DNA of 37,371 nt from Bacillus piscicola (GTDB taxonomy: Bacteria > Bacillota > Bacilli > Bacillales > Marinococcaceae): assembly GCF_022458745.1 (NCBI RefSeq), contig NZ_JAJJJF010000018.1:1-37371 (forward strand), in the 5' to 3' direction. The notes under the pieces were generated by a model. It searched no databases and was not told the origin of the DNA. It was given only the letters and a program-made list of their open reading frames with translations. Position 1 is the first letter of the stretch, and every line of letters begins with the position of its first letter. A program made the position numbers and the translations under genes. Of this stretch, positions 16,845-25,937 are shown piece after piece.

Positions 16845-16937
16845 TAAAGCGTCCGCTTGCGGTGGAAATCATCCGATCTATGGTATACACGAATAGTTCG
16901 GATTCCAATAACTGTACGTGAATTAAGAAATTGACTC
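16845..16937 (+). repeat. Dispersed intergenic repeat, copy 3
   Basis: The stretch from AAAGCGTCCGC at 16846 to AAATTGACTC at about 16937 matches 117-209 almost base for base with a few changes and a 2-base gap. It includes the hairpin-forming CCGATCTAT and AATAGTTCGG. The left half of the family (GGCCCGAGG etc.) is absent, so this is a 3'-end fragment. It lies just upstream of the OLE promoter, between ispA and OLE. Confidence 0.7.
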
Positions 16938-16959
16938 TGTATGTGTTTACTTTTCGTAT

Positions 16960-16989
16960 TTGTGCTATTGATTTAATTCATGGTATAAT
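16960..16989 (+). promoter_or_regulatory. Promoter of the OLE RNA
   Basis: A consensus extended -10 (TGGTATAAT, TATAAT at 16984-16989) lies about 11 bases before the 5' end of the OLE terminal helix at 17001, the spacing expected for a start site. A weak -35-like TTGTGC lies 18 bases upstream at 16960. The OLE-oapA-dxs-tlyA unit can thus be transcribed independently of ispA. Confidence 0.7.
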
Positions 16990-17000
16990 AACATTACAAA

Positions 17001-17600
17001 ACATCGGATGGTGCAGTATTCTAGTCAATTCTCCATTCTCGAGGGCGGGCCTAAAAATCCGCTAAAGGGCACATCGATGAAGTTCCTGGTGTCGGCTCGA
17101 GGCGCCCAGCCTTGGGTCGATGTTGGGAGTAAAGGCGTTAAGGGCGATCCACAATGGCATGTGGGCGTGAACCCTTTCGCCGCGGAGGCCTTGCCTACGG
17201 AGATAAGCTGTATGATCTCACGTGGCGAGGTAAGACCTGCATGGCAGGCCGAGGAAAGGTCTGGCTGCAGCGTAGCCTGCCTTGAGTGGAGCAGCGGGGA
17301 AGGTAATCAACTGGAAGTTATTCCGTCGGCCAACGGTTTTCTTCTTCATACCTGAAACCTGCTCTGCAAAAGAGGCTAAGAGAGTGGCACGGAATTGCTG
17401 AGGAAAGCTCCTAGACTGTTCATCTTGACGATAAATGCGGATTGCAGTGTGTACTAAGTGGTAATCCAGTCTGATGTCTGGCGACAGCATCAAGTCGTTT
17501 TTAAAAGGTAACTGCCAAAGTGGCGACGCTTTGGTAAACGACTGGGAAAACCTACTGGACCTAAGACACAATGTTTACGTTTTTATCGACCATCCGATGT
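17001..17600 (+). ncRNA. ole: OLE RNA (ornate, large, extremophilic RNA)
   Basis: A GC-rich, about 600-base block between ispA and the OapA gene with no credible coding frame. Its two ends pair perfectly: ACATCGGATGGT at 17001-17012 and ACCATCCGATGT at 17589-17600, a 12-bp closing helix. Further local helices are visible, for example CCTGCATGGCAGG around 17237-17249. Size, position upstream of a four-helix membrane protein and dxs, and the base composition fit the OLE class, known from extremophilic and some anaerobic Bacillota. OLE RNA forms a membrane-associated complex with OapA and other proteins and is linked in Alkalihalobacillus halodurans to tolerance of cold, ethanol and magnesium. 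No T run follows, so transcription probably continues into oapA. I identify it from context and fold, not from a covariance-model search. Confidence 0.9.
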
Positions 17601-17656
17601 CCTACATACATTATTGTGCGATATCCTGAGAAAAATATTAGGTGATTTTAAAAATT

Positions 17657-18241
17657 ATGTGGAAAAATTCAATACGCTGGAGTATATTCATTGCCGTTAT
17701 CACCTTGGTGTTAGCGGCTATTTTTACAATTGTTTCGACTGCTGTACTTGCCGGTGCGGGCTGGGCACTTGGTATGGTCATTGTGTTTTTCATTGTGTGT
17801 ATCGGGGTAATCTTTGATATCATTGGGGTGGCAGCAACGGCAGCTCCTGAACAACCTTTTCATTCGATGGCAGCTAAGAAAATTCCAGGAGGGTATCAGG
17901 CAATGCTGATCACCCGCAATGCGGACAAGGTAGCGAACTTTTGCGCAGATGTCATTGGTGACATCTCCGGCGTTGTTAGTGGAACGGCGGCTTCAGCCGT
18001 CGTTTTACAATTGACACTTGCAGTCGGTGCAGAGGGCGGTGGATTTCAATTCACCGTAAATGTTATCTTCACTGCTCTCGTAGCCGCACTGACAGTCGGA
18101 GGCAAGGCAATCGGAAAAACGTTTGCTATTTCACAATCTACGTCAATTATCTTTCAGGTTGGGCGTTTATTGTATTTTTTAGAAGGCAAATTAAAGATAT
18201 CACTGTTGAATAGAAAATCTTCAAAGAAACCAAAAGCGTAA
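17657..18241 (+). CDS. oapA: OLE-associated membrane protein OapA
   Basis: Small polytopic membrane protein next to the OLE RNA, as in all genomes I know that carry OLE. The 194-residue product has two N-terminal membrane helices (about residues 8-31 and 36-60). A polar, basic loop follows (61-104), then two more helices (about 105-125 and 132-156) and a basic C-terminal tail (RKSSKKPKA). The loop ends with DVIGD (Asp98 and Asp102), a pair of acids one helical turn apart. OapA binds OLE RNA and brings it to the membrane. I place the start at the ATG at 17657, 11 bases after AGGTGA; a GTG at 17642 overlaps that site. It lies 56 bases after the OLE end helix and 27 before dxs. Confidence 0.9.
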   Translation: MWKNSIRWSIFIAVITLVLAAIFTIVSTAVLAGAGWALGMVIVFFIVCIGVIFDIIGVAATAAPEQPFHSMAAKKIPGGYQAMLITRNADKVANFCADVIGDISGVVSGTAASAVVLQLTLAVGAEGGGFQFTVNVIFTALVAALTVGGKAIGKTFAISQSTSIIFQVGRLLYFLEGKLKISLLNRKSSKKPKA

Positions 18242-18268
18242 AACGATTGAAAGTGAGGCTTCTGCTTC

Positions 18269-20158
18269 ATGGATTTAAAACAAATTAAAGACCCTGAATT
18301 TGTAAAACGCTGCAATTTTAAAGAGTTAGAAGAGCTTGCAGCAGACATAAGAGATTTCCTTATTCAAAATTTATCCGTTACAGGTGGGCACCTTGGTCCT
18401 AACCTCGGTGTCGTGGAATTAACGCTCGTTCTTCATTCTCTTTATCAAACCCCCCATGACAAGTTGATTTGGGATGTTGGCCATCAGGCTTATGTCCATA
18501 AAATCTTAACAGGGAGAGCGGGTCAGTTTGATACGTTGCGGAAATATCAAGGATTGTGTGGGTTTCCGAAACGAAATGAAAGCGATCACGATTGCTGGGA
18601 AACAGGACACAGTTCCACTTCCCTTTCGGCGGCGATGGGGATGGCCGTTGCCCGTGATCTTAAAAAAACAGATGAAAAAGTAGCGGCGATTATCGGGGAT
18701 GGTGCTCTTACTGGCGGAATGGCACTCGAAGCATTGAACCATATCGGCCACGAGCAAACGGATTTAACAATCATTTTAAATGATAATGAAATGTCGATTG
18801 CCCCGAATGTTGGTGCGCTTCATAGCATGCTTGGGCGCCTGCGGACTGCCGGTAAGTACCAAAAGGTAAAAGACGACATTGAATTTTTAATTAAGAAAAT
18901 ACCTGCTTTTGGCGGCAGATTAGCATCAACTGCCGAGCGTGTCAAGGATAGCTTGAAGTACTTGCTTGTCTCGGGGATGTTTTTCGAGGAGCTTGGCTTC
19001 ACTTATTTAGGACCAGTAGACGGCCATGATTTGGATGATCTTATGTCCAACATGAAATACGCCCGTGATACAAAAGGTCCGGTCATTGTCCATGTCCTTA
19101 CTAAAAAAGGGAAGGGCTATGCACCTGCAGAAAACGATGCACTCGGTACGTGGCACGGCCTCGGTCCTTATAAAATAGAGTCCGGAGAAGTCGTGAAAAA
19201 ACCGGGACCTCCTGCATACAGCGCTGTTTTCAGCAATACACTGCAAAAAATTGCTCACCGTGATGACCGTGTCGTGGCACTTACAGCTGCTATGCCGGGA
19301 GGCACGAAACTAGACAAGTTCGGAGCGGTCTTTCCAGACAGAATGTTTGACGTGGGTATTGCTGAACAACATGCGACTACGATGGCGGGCGGTCTTGCAG
19401 CGCAAGGGATGAAGCCGGTATTTGCTGTGTACTCCACATTTTTACAACGTGGCTATGATCAGTTAGTCCATGATGTTTGCCGGCAGAATCTGAATGTGGT
19501 TTTCGCCATTGACCGTGCCGGTTTAGTTGGAGCAGATGGCGAAACACATCAAGGCGTATTTGATATTGCTTACATGCGTCATCTTCCAAATATGAAGATC
19601 TTAATGCCAAAAGACGAAAACGAGCTGCAACACATGATATACACCGCTATTCAGTACGACGGCGGGCCGATTGCTGTCCGCTATCCGCGTGGTAACGGGT
19701 CCGGAGTGGAAATGGACAAGGAGTTAAAAGAAGTAGAAATCGGTAAATGGCATGTTGAGAAAGAAGGAAGGGACGCGACGATCCTGACTTTTGGAACGAT
19801 GCTACCCGTCGCTCATGAAGCTGCTGCACGTTTAGCGGATGAGCATGTAAATGTCCAAGTTATCAACGCCTGTTCTGCTAAACCACTTGATGAAGAATTG
19901 CTCGAGGAATTAGCTGCAGAAAAGCAGCCGATTTTAACAATGGAAGAAGCAATTCTACAGGGAGGCTTCGGCAGTGCAGTCATGGAATATTTTCACGATA
20001 ACGGACATCACCGGATGGTAATCGAGCGGTTAGGTGTACCGGATCGCTATATCGAACACGGAAGCGTTCCAGAGCTGTATGAAGAAATTGGCTTAACAGC
20101 AGATGCCGTTATGAAAAAAGTTCATTCCCTGCTTCCGACAAAACAGCAGAGGGCTTAG
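18269..20158 (+). CDS. dxs: 1-Deoxy-D-xylulose-5-phosphate synthase
   Basis: Thiamine-diphosphate enzyme that joins pyruvate and glyceraldehyde 3-phosphate, the first step of the MEP isoprenoid pathway and also a supply for thiamine and pyridoxal. The 629-residue product is complete. It shows [18 protein letters not shown], the ThDP/Mg motif [16 protein letters not shown] ending in an NDNEMSI region, [11 protein letters not shown]-like [26 protein letters not shown] and the ThDP-contact Glu of that segment. It follows oapA closely and ends 3 bases before tlyA, forming one unit. Confidence 0.97.
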   Translation: MDLKQIKDPEFVKRCNFKELEELAADIRDFLIQNLSVTGGHLGPNLGVVELTLVLHSLYQTPHDKLIWDVGHQAYVHKILTGRAGQFDTLRKYQGLCGFPKRNESDHDCWETGHSSTSLSAAMGMAVARDLKKTDEKVAAIIGDGALTGGMALEALNHIGHEQTDLTIILNDNEMSIAPNVGALHSMLGRLRTAGKYQKVKDDIEFLIKKIPAFGGRLASTAERVKDSLKYLLVSGMFFEELGFTYLGPVDGHDLDDLMSNMKYARDTKGPVIVHVLTKKGKGYAPAENDALGTWHGLGPYKIESGEVVKKPGPPAYSAVFSNTLQKIAHRDDRVVALTAAMPGGTKLDKFGAVFPDRMFDVGIAEQHATTMAGGLAAQGMKPVFAVYSTFLQRGYDQLVHDVCRQNLNVVFAIDRAGLVGADGETHQGVFDIAYMRHLPNMKILMPKDENELQHMIYTAIQYDGGPIAVRYPRGNGSGVEMDKELKEVEIGKWHVEKEGRDATILTFGTMLPVAHEAAARLADEHVNVQVINACSAKPLDEELLEELAAEKQPILTMEEAILQGGFGSAVMEYFHDNGHHRMVIERLGVPDRYIEHGSVPELYEEIGLTADAVMKKVHSLLPTKQQRA

Positions 20159-20161
20159 TCC

Positions 20162-20983
20162 ATGAATAATAAAGAACGACTTGATGTACTGCTCGTAGAA
20201 AAAGGGCTGTTTGATACAAGAGAAAAAGCAAAGCGGGCTATTATGGCAGGGCTTGTTTTGGTAAAAGATGAACGAATCGATAAGCCTGGTACGAAAATTG
20301 ACCGATCCTCTCCTTTACGTGTGAAAGGGAGCATTTCTCCCTTTGTCAGCCGTGGGGGACACAAGCTCGAGAAGGCACTGCAGGTTTTCCCTCTTGATTT
20401 GATGGATAAAGTTGTGGTGGATATCGGTGCATCCACCGGCGGTTTTACGGACTGTGCTCTCCAGAATGGTGCTACATTTGTGTATGCCGTCGACGTTGGT
20501 TATAACCAGTTGGCATGGAAGCTGCGAAATCACGAACAGGTTGAAGTAATGGAACGGTTTAATTTCCGTTACGCGAAAGAGGAGCATTTTTTAAAGGGAA
20601 AGCCTGAAGTTGCGGTAGCAGATGTCTCCTTTATTTCCCTTAAATTATTGCTGCCGCCGTTAACACAGATTCTTGCAGAAAAAGCAGAAGCATGTTTGCT
20701 TATTAAACCGCAATTTGAGGCGGGCCGCGACAAAGTTGGGAAAAAAGGAATTGTGCGAGACGACCACGTTCATCGTGAGGTTATTGCAGATATTGCCACT
20801 TTTGCTGACTCGATAGGTTTTAGTGCTGTAGGTCTTGATTATTCTCCCATCACGGGAGGAGACGGAAATATTGAGTTTTTGCTGTATGTAACATGGGGGG
20901 TACGGGACGAACAGACGAAAATCACCGCAGACGACATTCATACGGTCGTGCAAGACGCCCATGCCCATTTTCACAATCAATAA
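20162..20983 (+). CDS. tlyA: TlyA-family rRNA 2'-O-methyltransferase (YqxC)
   Basis: 273-residue protein with an N-terminal S4 RNA-binding domain (about residues 5-65) and an FtsJ/RrmJ-like methyltransferase domain with the SAM-binding motif VDIGASTGGF at 87-96. The string KPQFEAGRDKVGKKGIV is typical. TlyA proteins methylate riboses in 16S and/or 23S rRNA in actinobacteria; the target of the bacilli form is less certain. It lies in the conserved dxs-tlyA-ahrC-recN order. Confidence 0.93.
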   Translation: MNNKERLDVLLVEKGLFDTREKAKRAIMAGLVLVKDERIDKPGTKIDRSSPLRVKGSISPFVSRGGHKLEKALQVFPLDLMDKVVVDIGASTGGFTDCALQNGATFVYAVDVGYNQLAWKLRNHEQVEVMERFNFRYAKEEHFLKGKPEVAVADVSFISLKLLLPPLTQILAEKAEACLLIKPQFEAGRDKVGKKGIVRDDHVHREVIADIATFADSIGFSAVGLDYSPITGGDGNIEFLLYVTWGVRDEQTKITADDIHTVVQDAHAHFHNQ

Positions 20984-21010
20984 ATGTACAGGCTATACGT
21001 ATTATTCACT

Positions 21011-21037
21011 CGTCCAATCAGTACTTCTGGTTGGACG
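21011..21037 (+). other. Hairpin after tlyA
   Basis: CGTCCAA and TTGGACG form a perfect 7-bp stem with a 13-base loop, followed only by AAAATTTCC. It may mark the 3' end of the dxs-tlyA transcript, but the T run of a true intrinsic terminator is missing. Confidence 0.35.
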
Positions 21038-21204
21038 AAAATTTCCTCCGCATTTCTTTATTCCCCCCTCCTGGATTAATTCTTAGTGTATGTTGTATAC
21101 ATCTTTACTCAATTATTTGTATAATTATAAGATATCAGTTATCATACAGATAGCTGGAAAGAACGGCTGATTTAATTCAGACAGGGTGTGTGGAAATAGT
21201 GAGT

Positions 21205-21654
21205 ATGACTAAAGGACAGCGTCATATTAAGATTAGAGAATTAATTTCGAATAACGATATAGAAACGCAAGATGAATTAGTGGACCGGTTAAAAAGTGAC
21301 GGCTATAACGTAACGCAAGCCACCGTGTCCCGGGACATTAAAGAGCTTCACCTTGTAAAGGTACCAACGATGGAAGGTCGCTACAAATACAGCTTACCTG
21401 CGGATCAACGTTTTAACCCTCTCCAAAAATTAAAACGCTCCTTAGTAGACAGCTTTGTCGGTATTGACCATACAGATAACTTAATTGTAATGAAAACCCT
21501 TCCAGGAAACGCCAATGCAGTCGGTGCACTTCTAGACAATCTGGGGTGGGACGAAATTCTCGGAACGATCTGCGGCGATGACACCATTCTAATCATTTGC
21601 CGTGGGACCGAACAAAGTGAGATTCTCGTCAACCGTTTCTTGGAAATGCTTTAA
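21205..21654 (+). CDS. ahrC: Arginine repressor/activator AhrC (ArgR)
   Basis: Hexameric arginine-responsive regulator that represses arginine biosynthesis and activates its catabolism. The 149-residue product has the length of B. subtilis AhrC and is near-identical in key parts. The winged-helix domain with [16 protein letters not shown] (about 40-55) and the arginine-binding C-terminal domain with [18 protein letters not shown] and [14 protein letters not shown] are present. The family start [12 protein letters not shown] at 21205 is preferred; the best purine-rich site lies nearer a GTG at 21199, so the real start could be two codons earlier. A TATAAT at 21120-21125 could be its -10 element. 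Confidence 0.96.
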   Translation: MTKGQRHIKIRELISNNDIETQDELVDRLKSDGYNVTQATVSRDIKELHLVKVPTMEGRYKYSLPADQRFNPLQKLKRSLVDSFVGIDHTDNLIVMKTLPGNANAVGALLDNLGWDEILGTICGDDTILIICRGTEQSEILVNRFLEML

Positions 21655-21668
21655 ACTGAGGTGTCGTC

Positions 21669-23387
21669 ATGCTTGAAGAATTATCCATTAAAAATTTTGC
21701 GATTATAGATGAATTGACCATCCCATTTGATACAGGTCTTACCGTTTTGACAGGGGAAACGGGGGCGGGGAAATCAATTATTATTGATGCAATCGGTCTT
21801 TTAATCGGGGGACGCGGTTCTGTCGAGTATGTACGCCATGGCAGAGAACGTGCGGAAATTGAAGGGTTATTTGATGTGTCCTCTTCTGTGGCAGTCAGAC
21901 AGAAATTAATGGGGATTGGGATAGAAGTAGAAGAAAATATGATTGTGTTGCGCAGGCACATAACGGATAAAGGAAAAAGCGTCTGCAGGATTAATGGGAA
22001 GCTGGTCACATTGGCAATATTAAGGGAAGTAGGACATGCATTAGTTGACATACACGGTCAGCATGAACATCAGGACCTGATGCAACCTGACAAACACCTC
22101 CCTATTCTCGATCGATTTGCAGGGGAAGAATTGCAGGAAGCACTTTCCGATTATAAAAAAAGATATCAATCCTTCGCAAAATTAATGACGGATTTACAAA
22201 AATACAAAGAAAATGATCAGGAAGCCACCAGCCGCCTTGATTTTATTCGGTTCCAATTGGAGGAAATTGAACAAGCCCGCCTCACACCGGGGGAGGATGA
22301 AGAATTAGAAAAAGAGAAGCATATTTTAGTACACAGTCAAAAGTTATTTAAAGAGCTTTCTCATGCTTATGAAAGCTTATATGGAGAGGGCAGAACATTA
22401 GACTGGGCCGGCCAGGCCATGGCTCATACGGAAGAAGCCGCCTTTATTGATGAAGATGTGCAAAACCTTACGGAAACAATTCATTCTGCTTATTATATGC
22501 TGGAAGAAGCTACATTTCTCCTCCGGGATAAAGTGGAGTCCTTATCATTTAATGAGGGACGTCTTCAAGAAGTAGAAGAGCGGCTTGATGAAATAAAAAA
22601 ACTGAAGAGAAAATATGGCCAGACGGTAATTGAAATCCTTGAATTTGCTGCTGATATGGAAGAAGAAATGGAATCACTAATCCATAAAGATGAAACGATT
22701 GCCCAGCTTGAGTCCCAATTAGAGAGTGTCGTGCTTGATTTACAAGCGGATGCAGCCACATTAACGGATCTCCGCAGGCAGGCAGGTGAAAAACTTGCAA
22801 GCGCTGTAGAAATGGAGTTAAAGGACCTATACATGAATAAAGCGGTCATGAAAGTGGAAGTTACCGCAATTAACCAGGGAACTACGTTTGCTGCTGAGCA
22901 GAAATCATATGTATTTAATGAAAACGGCCAAGATAAGGTGGAATTTCAATTGTCCGCAAATGCCGGGGAACCTCTGAAACCCTTGTCTAAAGTTGCCTCG
23001 GGGGGAGAAATTTCAAGAATAATGTTGGCGTTAAAAGCCATTTTATCTGACTTTCAAAACGTCACTTCGCTGATTTTTGATGAAGTGGATACGGGTGTCA
23101 GTGGCCGTGTCGCCCAGGCAATTGCCGAAAAAATATATAAAGTTGCAAAAGGCTCCCAAGTTTTATGTATTTCCCACCTTCCACAAGTCGCCGCAATGGC
23201 GGATCAACACCTTTACATTGAGAAAAAGGAAAAAGGGGAAAGAGTTCTCACGAATGTAACGATGCTAAAAGATGACAAAAGAACGGATGAAATTGCCAGG
23301 ATGATATCCGGCGTAGAAGTGACCGACCTTACAAAAGAAAACGCGAAAGAATTATTAGAGATGGCAGTAAAAATTAAATCCAATTGA
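21669..23387 (+). CDS. recN: DNA repair protein RecN
   Basis: SMC-like ATPase that gathers broken DNA ends early in double-strand-break repair. The 572-residue product has Walker A GETGAGKS (29-36), long coiled coils (about 150-370), the ABC signature LSANAGEPLKPLSKVASGGEISR and Walker B SLIFDEVDTGVSG, with GSQVLCISHLPQVAA after it. GAGGTG precedes the ATG, 14 bases after ahrC, so it is probably cotranscribed with that gene. Confidence 0.96.
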   Translation: MLEELSIKNFAIIDELTIPFDTGLTVLTGETGAGKSIIIDAIGLLIGGRGSVEYVRHGRERAEIEGLFDVSSSVAVRQKLMGIGIEVEENMIVLRRHITDKGKSVCRINGKLVTLAILREVGHALVDIHGQHEHQDLMQPDKHLPILDRFAGEELQEALSDYKKRYQSFAKLMTDLQKYKENDQEATSRLDFIRFQLEEIEQARLTPGEDEELEKEKHILVHSQKLFKELSHAYESLYGEGRTLDWAGQAMAHTEEAAFIDEDVQNLTETIHSAYYMLEEATFLLRDKVESLSFNEGRLQEVEERLDEIKKLKRKYGQTVIEILEFAADMEEEMESLIHKDETIAQLESQLESVVLDLQADAATLTDLRRQAGEKLASAVEMELKDLYMNKAVMKVEVTAINQGTTFAAEQKSYVFNENGQDKVEFQLSANAGEPLKPLSKVASGGEISRIMLALKAILSDFQNVTSLIFDEVDTGVSGRVAQAIAEKIYKVAKGSQVLCISHLPQVAAMADQHLYIEKKEKGERVLTNVTMLKDDKRTDEIARMISGVEVTDLTKENAKELLEMAVKIKSN

Positions 23388-23389
23388 TG

Positions 23390-23419
23390 AAAAGCCGACC
23401 AAAACAGGTTGGCTTTTTT
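23390..23419 (+). terminator. Terminator of ahrC-recN
   Basis: AAAGCCGACC pairs with GGTTGGCTTT (one G-U), followed by a T run. Confidence 0.8.
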
Positions 23420-23505
23420 CATTTGTACAGCTTATAAATCGCATGATAGGAGGCAACATTAGAAATACAACAGAAAATAATGTTGGGGTGAGGAGGAGTA
23501 GGGAA

Positions 23506-24750
23506 ATGGAATGGGGGAGACGACTAACTGGCATTTTATTACTGCTGCTCTGCATGACAGCTTTTACAAATCATACTTTTCTTACCTATTTGAATATCCC
23601 TGAAACGTTAACTGTTTTTGAGTCTGAATGGGCCTCCGGTGCAGAAAATGTGATTAAGGAGAAGCTTGATTTAGGAAAAGACGCCACGATTCAATTGAGT
23701 GAGGAAAATGAGGAAATAAAAGCAGCTGTGCAAGTAGCATCTCTTCCAAAAAAAGAGACCAAAATTAAAACACTGCCAGATATACGTGTTGTTCCGGGCG
23801 GTGACTCCATCGGAGTAAAGCTCCAATCCAACGGGGTGATGATTGTTGGCTTTCACAAAGTAAACGATGGAAAGAAAAGATATTCTCCAGCTAAAGAAGC
23901 CGGATTAGAAGCGGGAGACCGTATCGTTGCCGTCAATGGAAAAAAAGTGAGCAAACCGGAAGATATTATCCAAGCGCTGAAAGACAGCTCTTCCAGTATA
24001 ACCTTAAATATAAAAAGAGATAAAGAAGAAAAGAAAAAAGAAGTGAAGCTTTATGAGAATAAAGAAGGCGGTGTACTCGGTGCTTATATAAGAAATGCAG
24101 CTTCCGGGATTGGAACATTAACCTTTTATGATTCTAAAAGCGGAAAATTTGGAGCACTTGGTCATGTTATTGCTGATTCTTCGACTAAAAAGCCCGTAGT
24201 GGTAGAGAACGGTGAAATTACGCGTTCCTCCGTTTCAGATATCGACAAGGGGGCAAACGGAAAACCAGGAGAAAAACGGGCAACGCTTTCCGTCAATCAA
24301 GAAAAGTTGGGAAAAGTAACGAAAAACAGTCCATTTGGAGTCTTTGGCGAACTGCAGCCAAACAAATTATCAAAAAAGAGCCGTGATGTTGAGACGATGC
24401 CGATTGCTTTTGCGAATGAAGTGGAAAAAGGACCGGCCGAAATATTAACGGTACTGGAAGATGAGAAAATAGAACGTTTTGATATCGAGATTGTCCAATC
24501 TGTTCCTCAGATGCAAGCCGCATCGAAAGGAATGATTATTAAAGTAACCGATAAAGAATTACTTGAAAAAACAAATGGGATCATTCAAGGAATGAGCGGC
24601 AGTCCGATTATTCAAAATGGAAAGGTCGTTGGGGCTGTTACTCATGTATTTGTAAATGACTCAACTTCCGGATATGCCTGCCATATTGAATGGATGCTGG
24701 AAGAGGCAGGAATAAATACGTTGAAAGAAGAAAGGAAAAAAGCAGGTTAA
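23506..24750 (+). CDS. spoIVB: SpoIVB serine peptidase (S55)
   Basis: Forespore-made protease secreted into the intermembrane space, where it cleaves SpoIVFA and SpoIIQ-linked targets and so starts pro-SigK processing. The 414-residue product has an N-terminal membrane anchor (about 8-28), a PDZ domain (about 105-180, with AGLEAGDRIVAVNG) and a trypsin-like domain. His220 in GALGHVI and Ser364 in GMSGSP are the expected catalytic residues. AGGAGG lies 9 bases before the chosen ATG; the open frame reaches further up to 23443 without a better site. It stands between recN and spo0A as in B. subtilis. Confidence 0.95.
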   Translation: MEWGRRLTGILLLLLCMTAFTNHTFLTYLNIPETLTVFESEWASGAENVIKEKLDLGKDATIQLSEENEEIKAAVQVASLPKKETKIKTLPDIRVVPGGDSIGVKLQSNGVMIVGFHKVNDGKKRYSPAKEAGLEAGDRIVAVNGKKVSKPEDIIQALKDSSSSITLNIKRDKEEKKKEVKLYENKEGGVLGAYIRNAASGIGTLTFYDSKSGKFGALGHVIADSSTKKPVVVENGEITRSSVSDIDKGANGKPGEKRATLSVNQEKLGKVTKNSPFGVFGELQPNKLSKKSRDVETMPIAFANEVEKGPAEILTVLEDEKIERFDIEIVQSVPQMQAASKGMIIKVTDKELLEKTNGIIQGMSGSPIIQNGKVVGAVTHVFVNDSTSGYACHIEWMLEEAGINTLKEERKKAG

Positions 24751-24751
24751 G

Positions 24752-24782
24752 GGAAACTGTTATGTAGCAGTTTTCCTTTTTT
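24752..24782 (+). terminator. Terminator of spoIVB
   Basis: GGAAACTG and CAGTTTTCC form a stem with one bulged base around TTATGTAG, followed by TTTTTT. Confidence 0.75.
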
Positions 24783-24954
24783 CATGATACGATTATAATA
24801 CGTTCGTCTTATCAAGCGACATAAATCGTCAAACTTAGTCGAAATAAGTCAAAAAATGAAGAAAACAATAGATATACATAGAGAGAAGAAGGAATATCGA
24901 TATAATTATATTTTTTTAATAAATATGAACTAATTAAAGGGTATTTGCCCTTGT

Positions 24955-24961
24955 TGTCGAA
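24955..24961 (+). promoter_or_regulatory. 0A box upstream of spo0A
   Basis: TGTCGAA is an exact match to the Spo0A-binding heptamer and lies 44 bases before the spo0A start. A weaker variant, AGTCGAA, is present at 24838-24844. An AAGGAATA string near 24889-24896 resembles a SigH -35 but I could not match a -10 to it. Autoregulation of spo0A by phosphorylated Spo0A is known in B. subtilis. Confidence 0.5.
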
Positions 24962-25004
24962 ACCGTAAGATAGACGACTTAGAAAACAAGGGGAGGATTT
25001 TTAA

Positions 25005-25799
25005 GTGAAAAAAATCAAAGTTTGTGTGGCAGATGATAACAGGGAATTAGTGGGCTTATTAAGTGAATATATAAACGCGCAAGAAGACATGGAAATTGTC
25101 GGGCAGGCTTACAATGGCCAGGAGTGTCTAAATATTGTGGAGAATACCCGGCCTGACGTACTAGTCTTGGATATAATCATGCCACATCTTGATGGGCTTG
25201 CCGTCCTGCAAAAAATAAACTCCACCAGTGGGGGAGCGCAGCCAAAAATCATCATGCTGACGGCTTTTGGCCAGGAAGATGTGACGAAAAAAGCGGTTAA
25301 TCTCGGTGCCTCTTATTATGTATTGAAACCATTTGATATGGAAACCTTAATTGCCAATATTCGCGAAGTGAGCGGAGAAGCGATGTCGGTGATTCAGAGC
25401 TCTGCTACTCCTCAACAAAATGGAACAAATTCAAATAAAGAACCTGAGAATTTAAGCCAAAGCATAACGAATATTATTCATGAGATCGGGGTTCCAGCTC
25501 ATATAAAGGGGTATATGTATTTACGAGAGGCGATTACAATGGTGTATAACGATATTGACCTGTTAGGTTCGATAACCAAAATTTTATACCCGGAAATTGC
25601 CGAAAAGTTTAATACGACAGCCAGCAGAGTAGAGCGTGCCATTCGCCATGCAATTGAGGTTGCCTGGAGCAGAGGCAACTACGAATCGATTTCACGCATG
25701 TTTGGCTATACGATTAACGTAACGAAAGCAAAACCAACGAACTCCGAGTTCATCGCGATGGTGGCCGATAAACTGCGCCTCGAGCACAAGGTAGGATAG
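25005..25799 (+). CDS. spo0A: Sporulation master regulator Spo0A
   Basis: Response regulator at the end of the sporulation phosphorelay. The 264-residue product has a receiver domain with Asp10, Asp11, the phosphoacceptor Asp56 ([12 protein letters not shown]) and Lys in VLKPFDME. A variable linker follows (about 125-148), then the DNA-binding effector domain. That domain is almost invariant: [20 protein letters not shown], the recognition helix [20 protein letters not shown] and the end [21 protein letters not shown]. It starts with GTG, as in B. subtilis, behind AAGGGGAGG. Confidence 0.98.
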   Translation: MKKIKVCVADDNRELVGLLSEYINAQEDMEIVGQAYNGQECLNIVENTRPDVLVLDIIMPHLDGLAVLQKINSTSGGAQPKIIMLTAFGQEDVTKKAVNLGASYYVLKPFDMETLIANIREVSGEAMSVIQSSATPQQNGTNSNKEPENLSQSITNIIHEIGVPAHIKGYMYLREAITMVYNDIDLLGSITKILYPEIAEKFNTTASRVERAIRHAIEVAWSRGNYESISRMFGYTINVTKAKPTNSEFIAMVADKLRLEHKVG

Positions 25800-25821
25800 T
25801 GAGTAAGTGCATCACTTTTAA

Positions 25822-25868
25822 AAAGCCTTTTCAAATTATTCACAAGAATAATTTGAAAGGGCTTTTTT
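25822..25868 (+). terminator. Strong terminator of spo0A
   Basis: An 18-bp nearly perfect stem (AAGCCTTTTCAAATTATT with AATAATTTGAAAGGGCTT) around a CACAAG loop, followed by TTTTTT. Confidence 0.9.
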
Positions 25869-25937
25869 CTATGATGAATGTAATCGCTCCTCTTTTGACC
25901 ATACTAGGAATAGATAGGTTGAAGGAGGTAAATCAAC

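Noticed and set aside
17008-17355. Open frame of 115 codons inside the OLE region on the plus strand, and another of 117 codons on the minus strand at 17218-17571
   Set aside because: Neither has a ribosome site or a recognisable domain, and both lie wholly inside the block closed by the 12-bp helix. GC-rich structured RNA easily gives such frames.
23420-23448. SigF/SigG-type promoter for spoIVB (CATGATA at 23442)
   Set aside because: The -10 string fits but no -35 of the GYATR type is found at 15-18 bases, so I do not list it as a feature.
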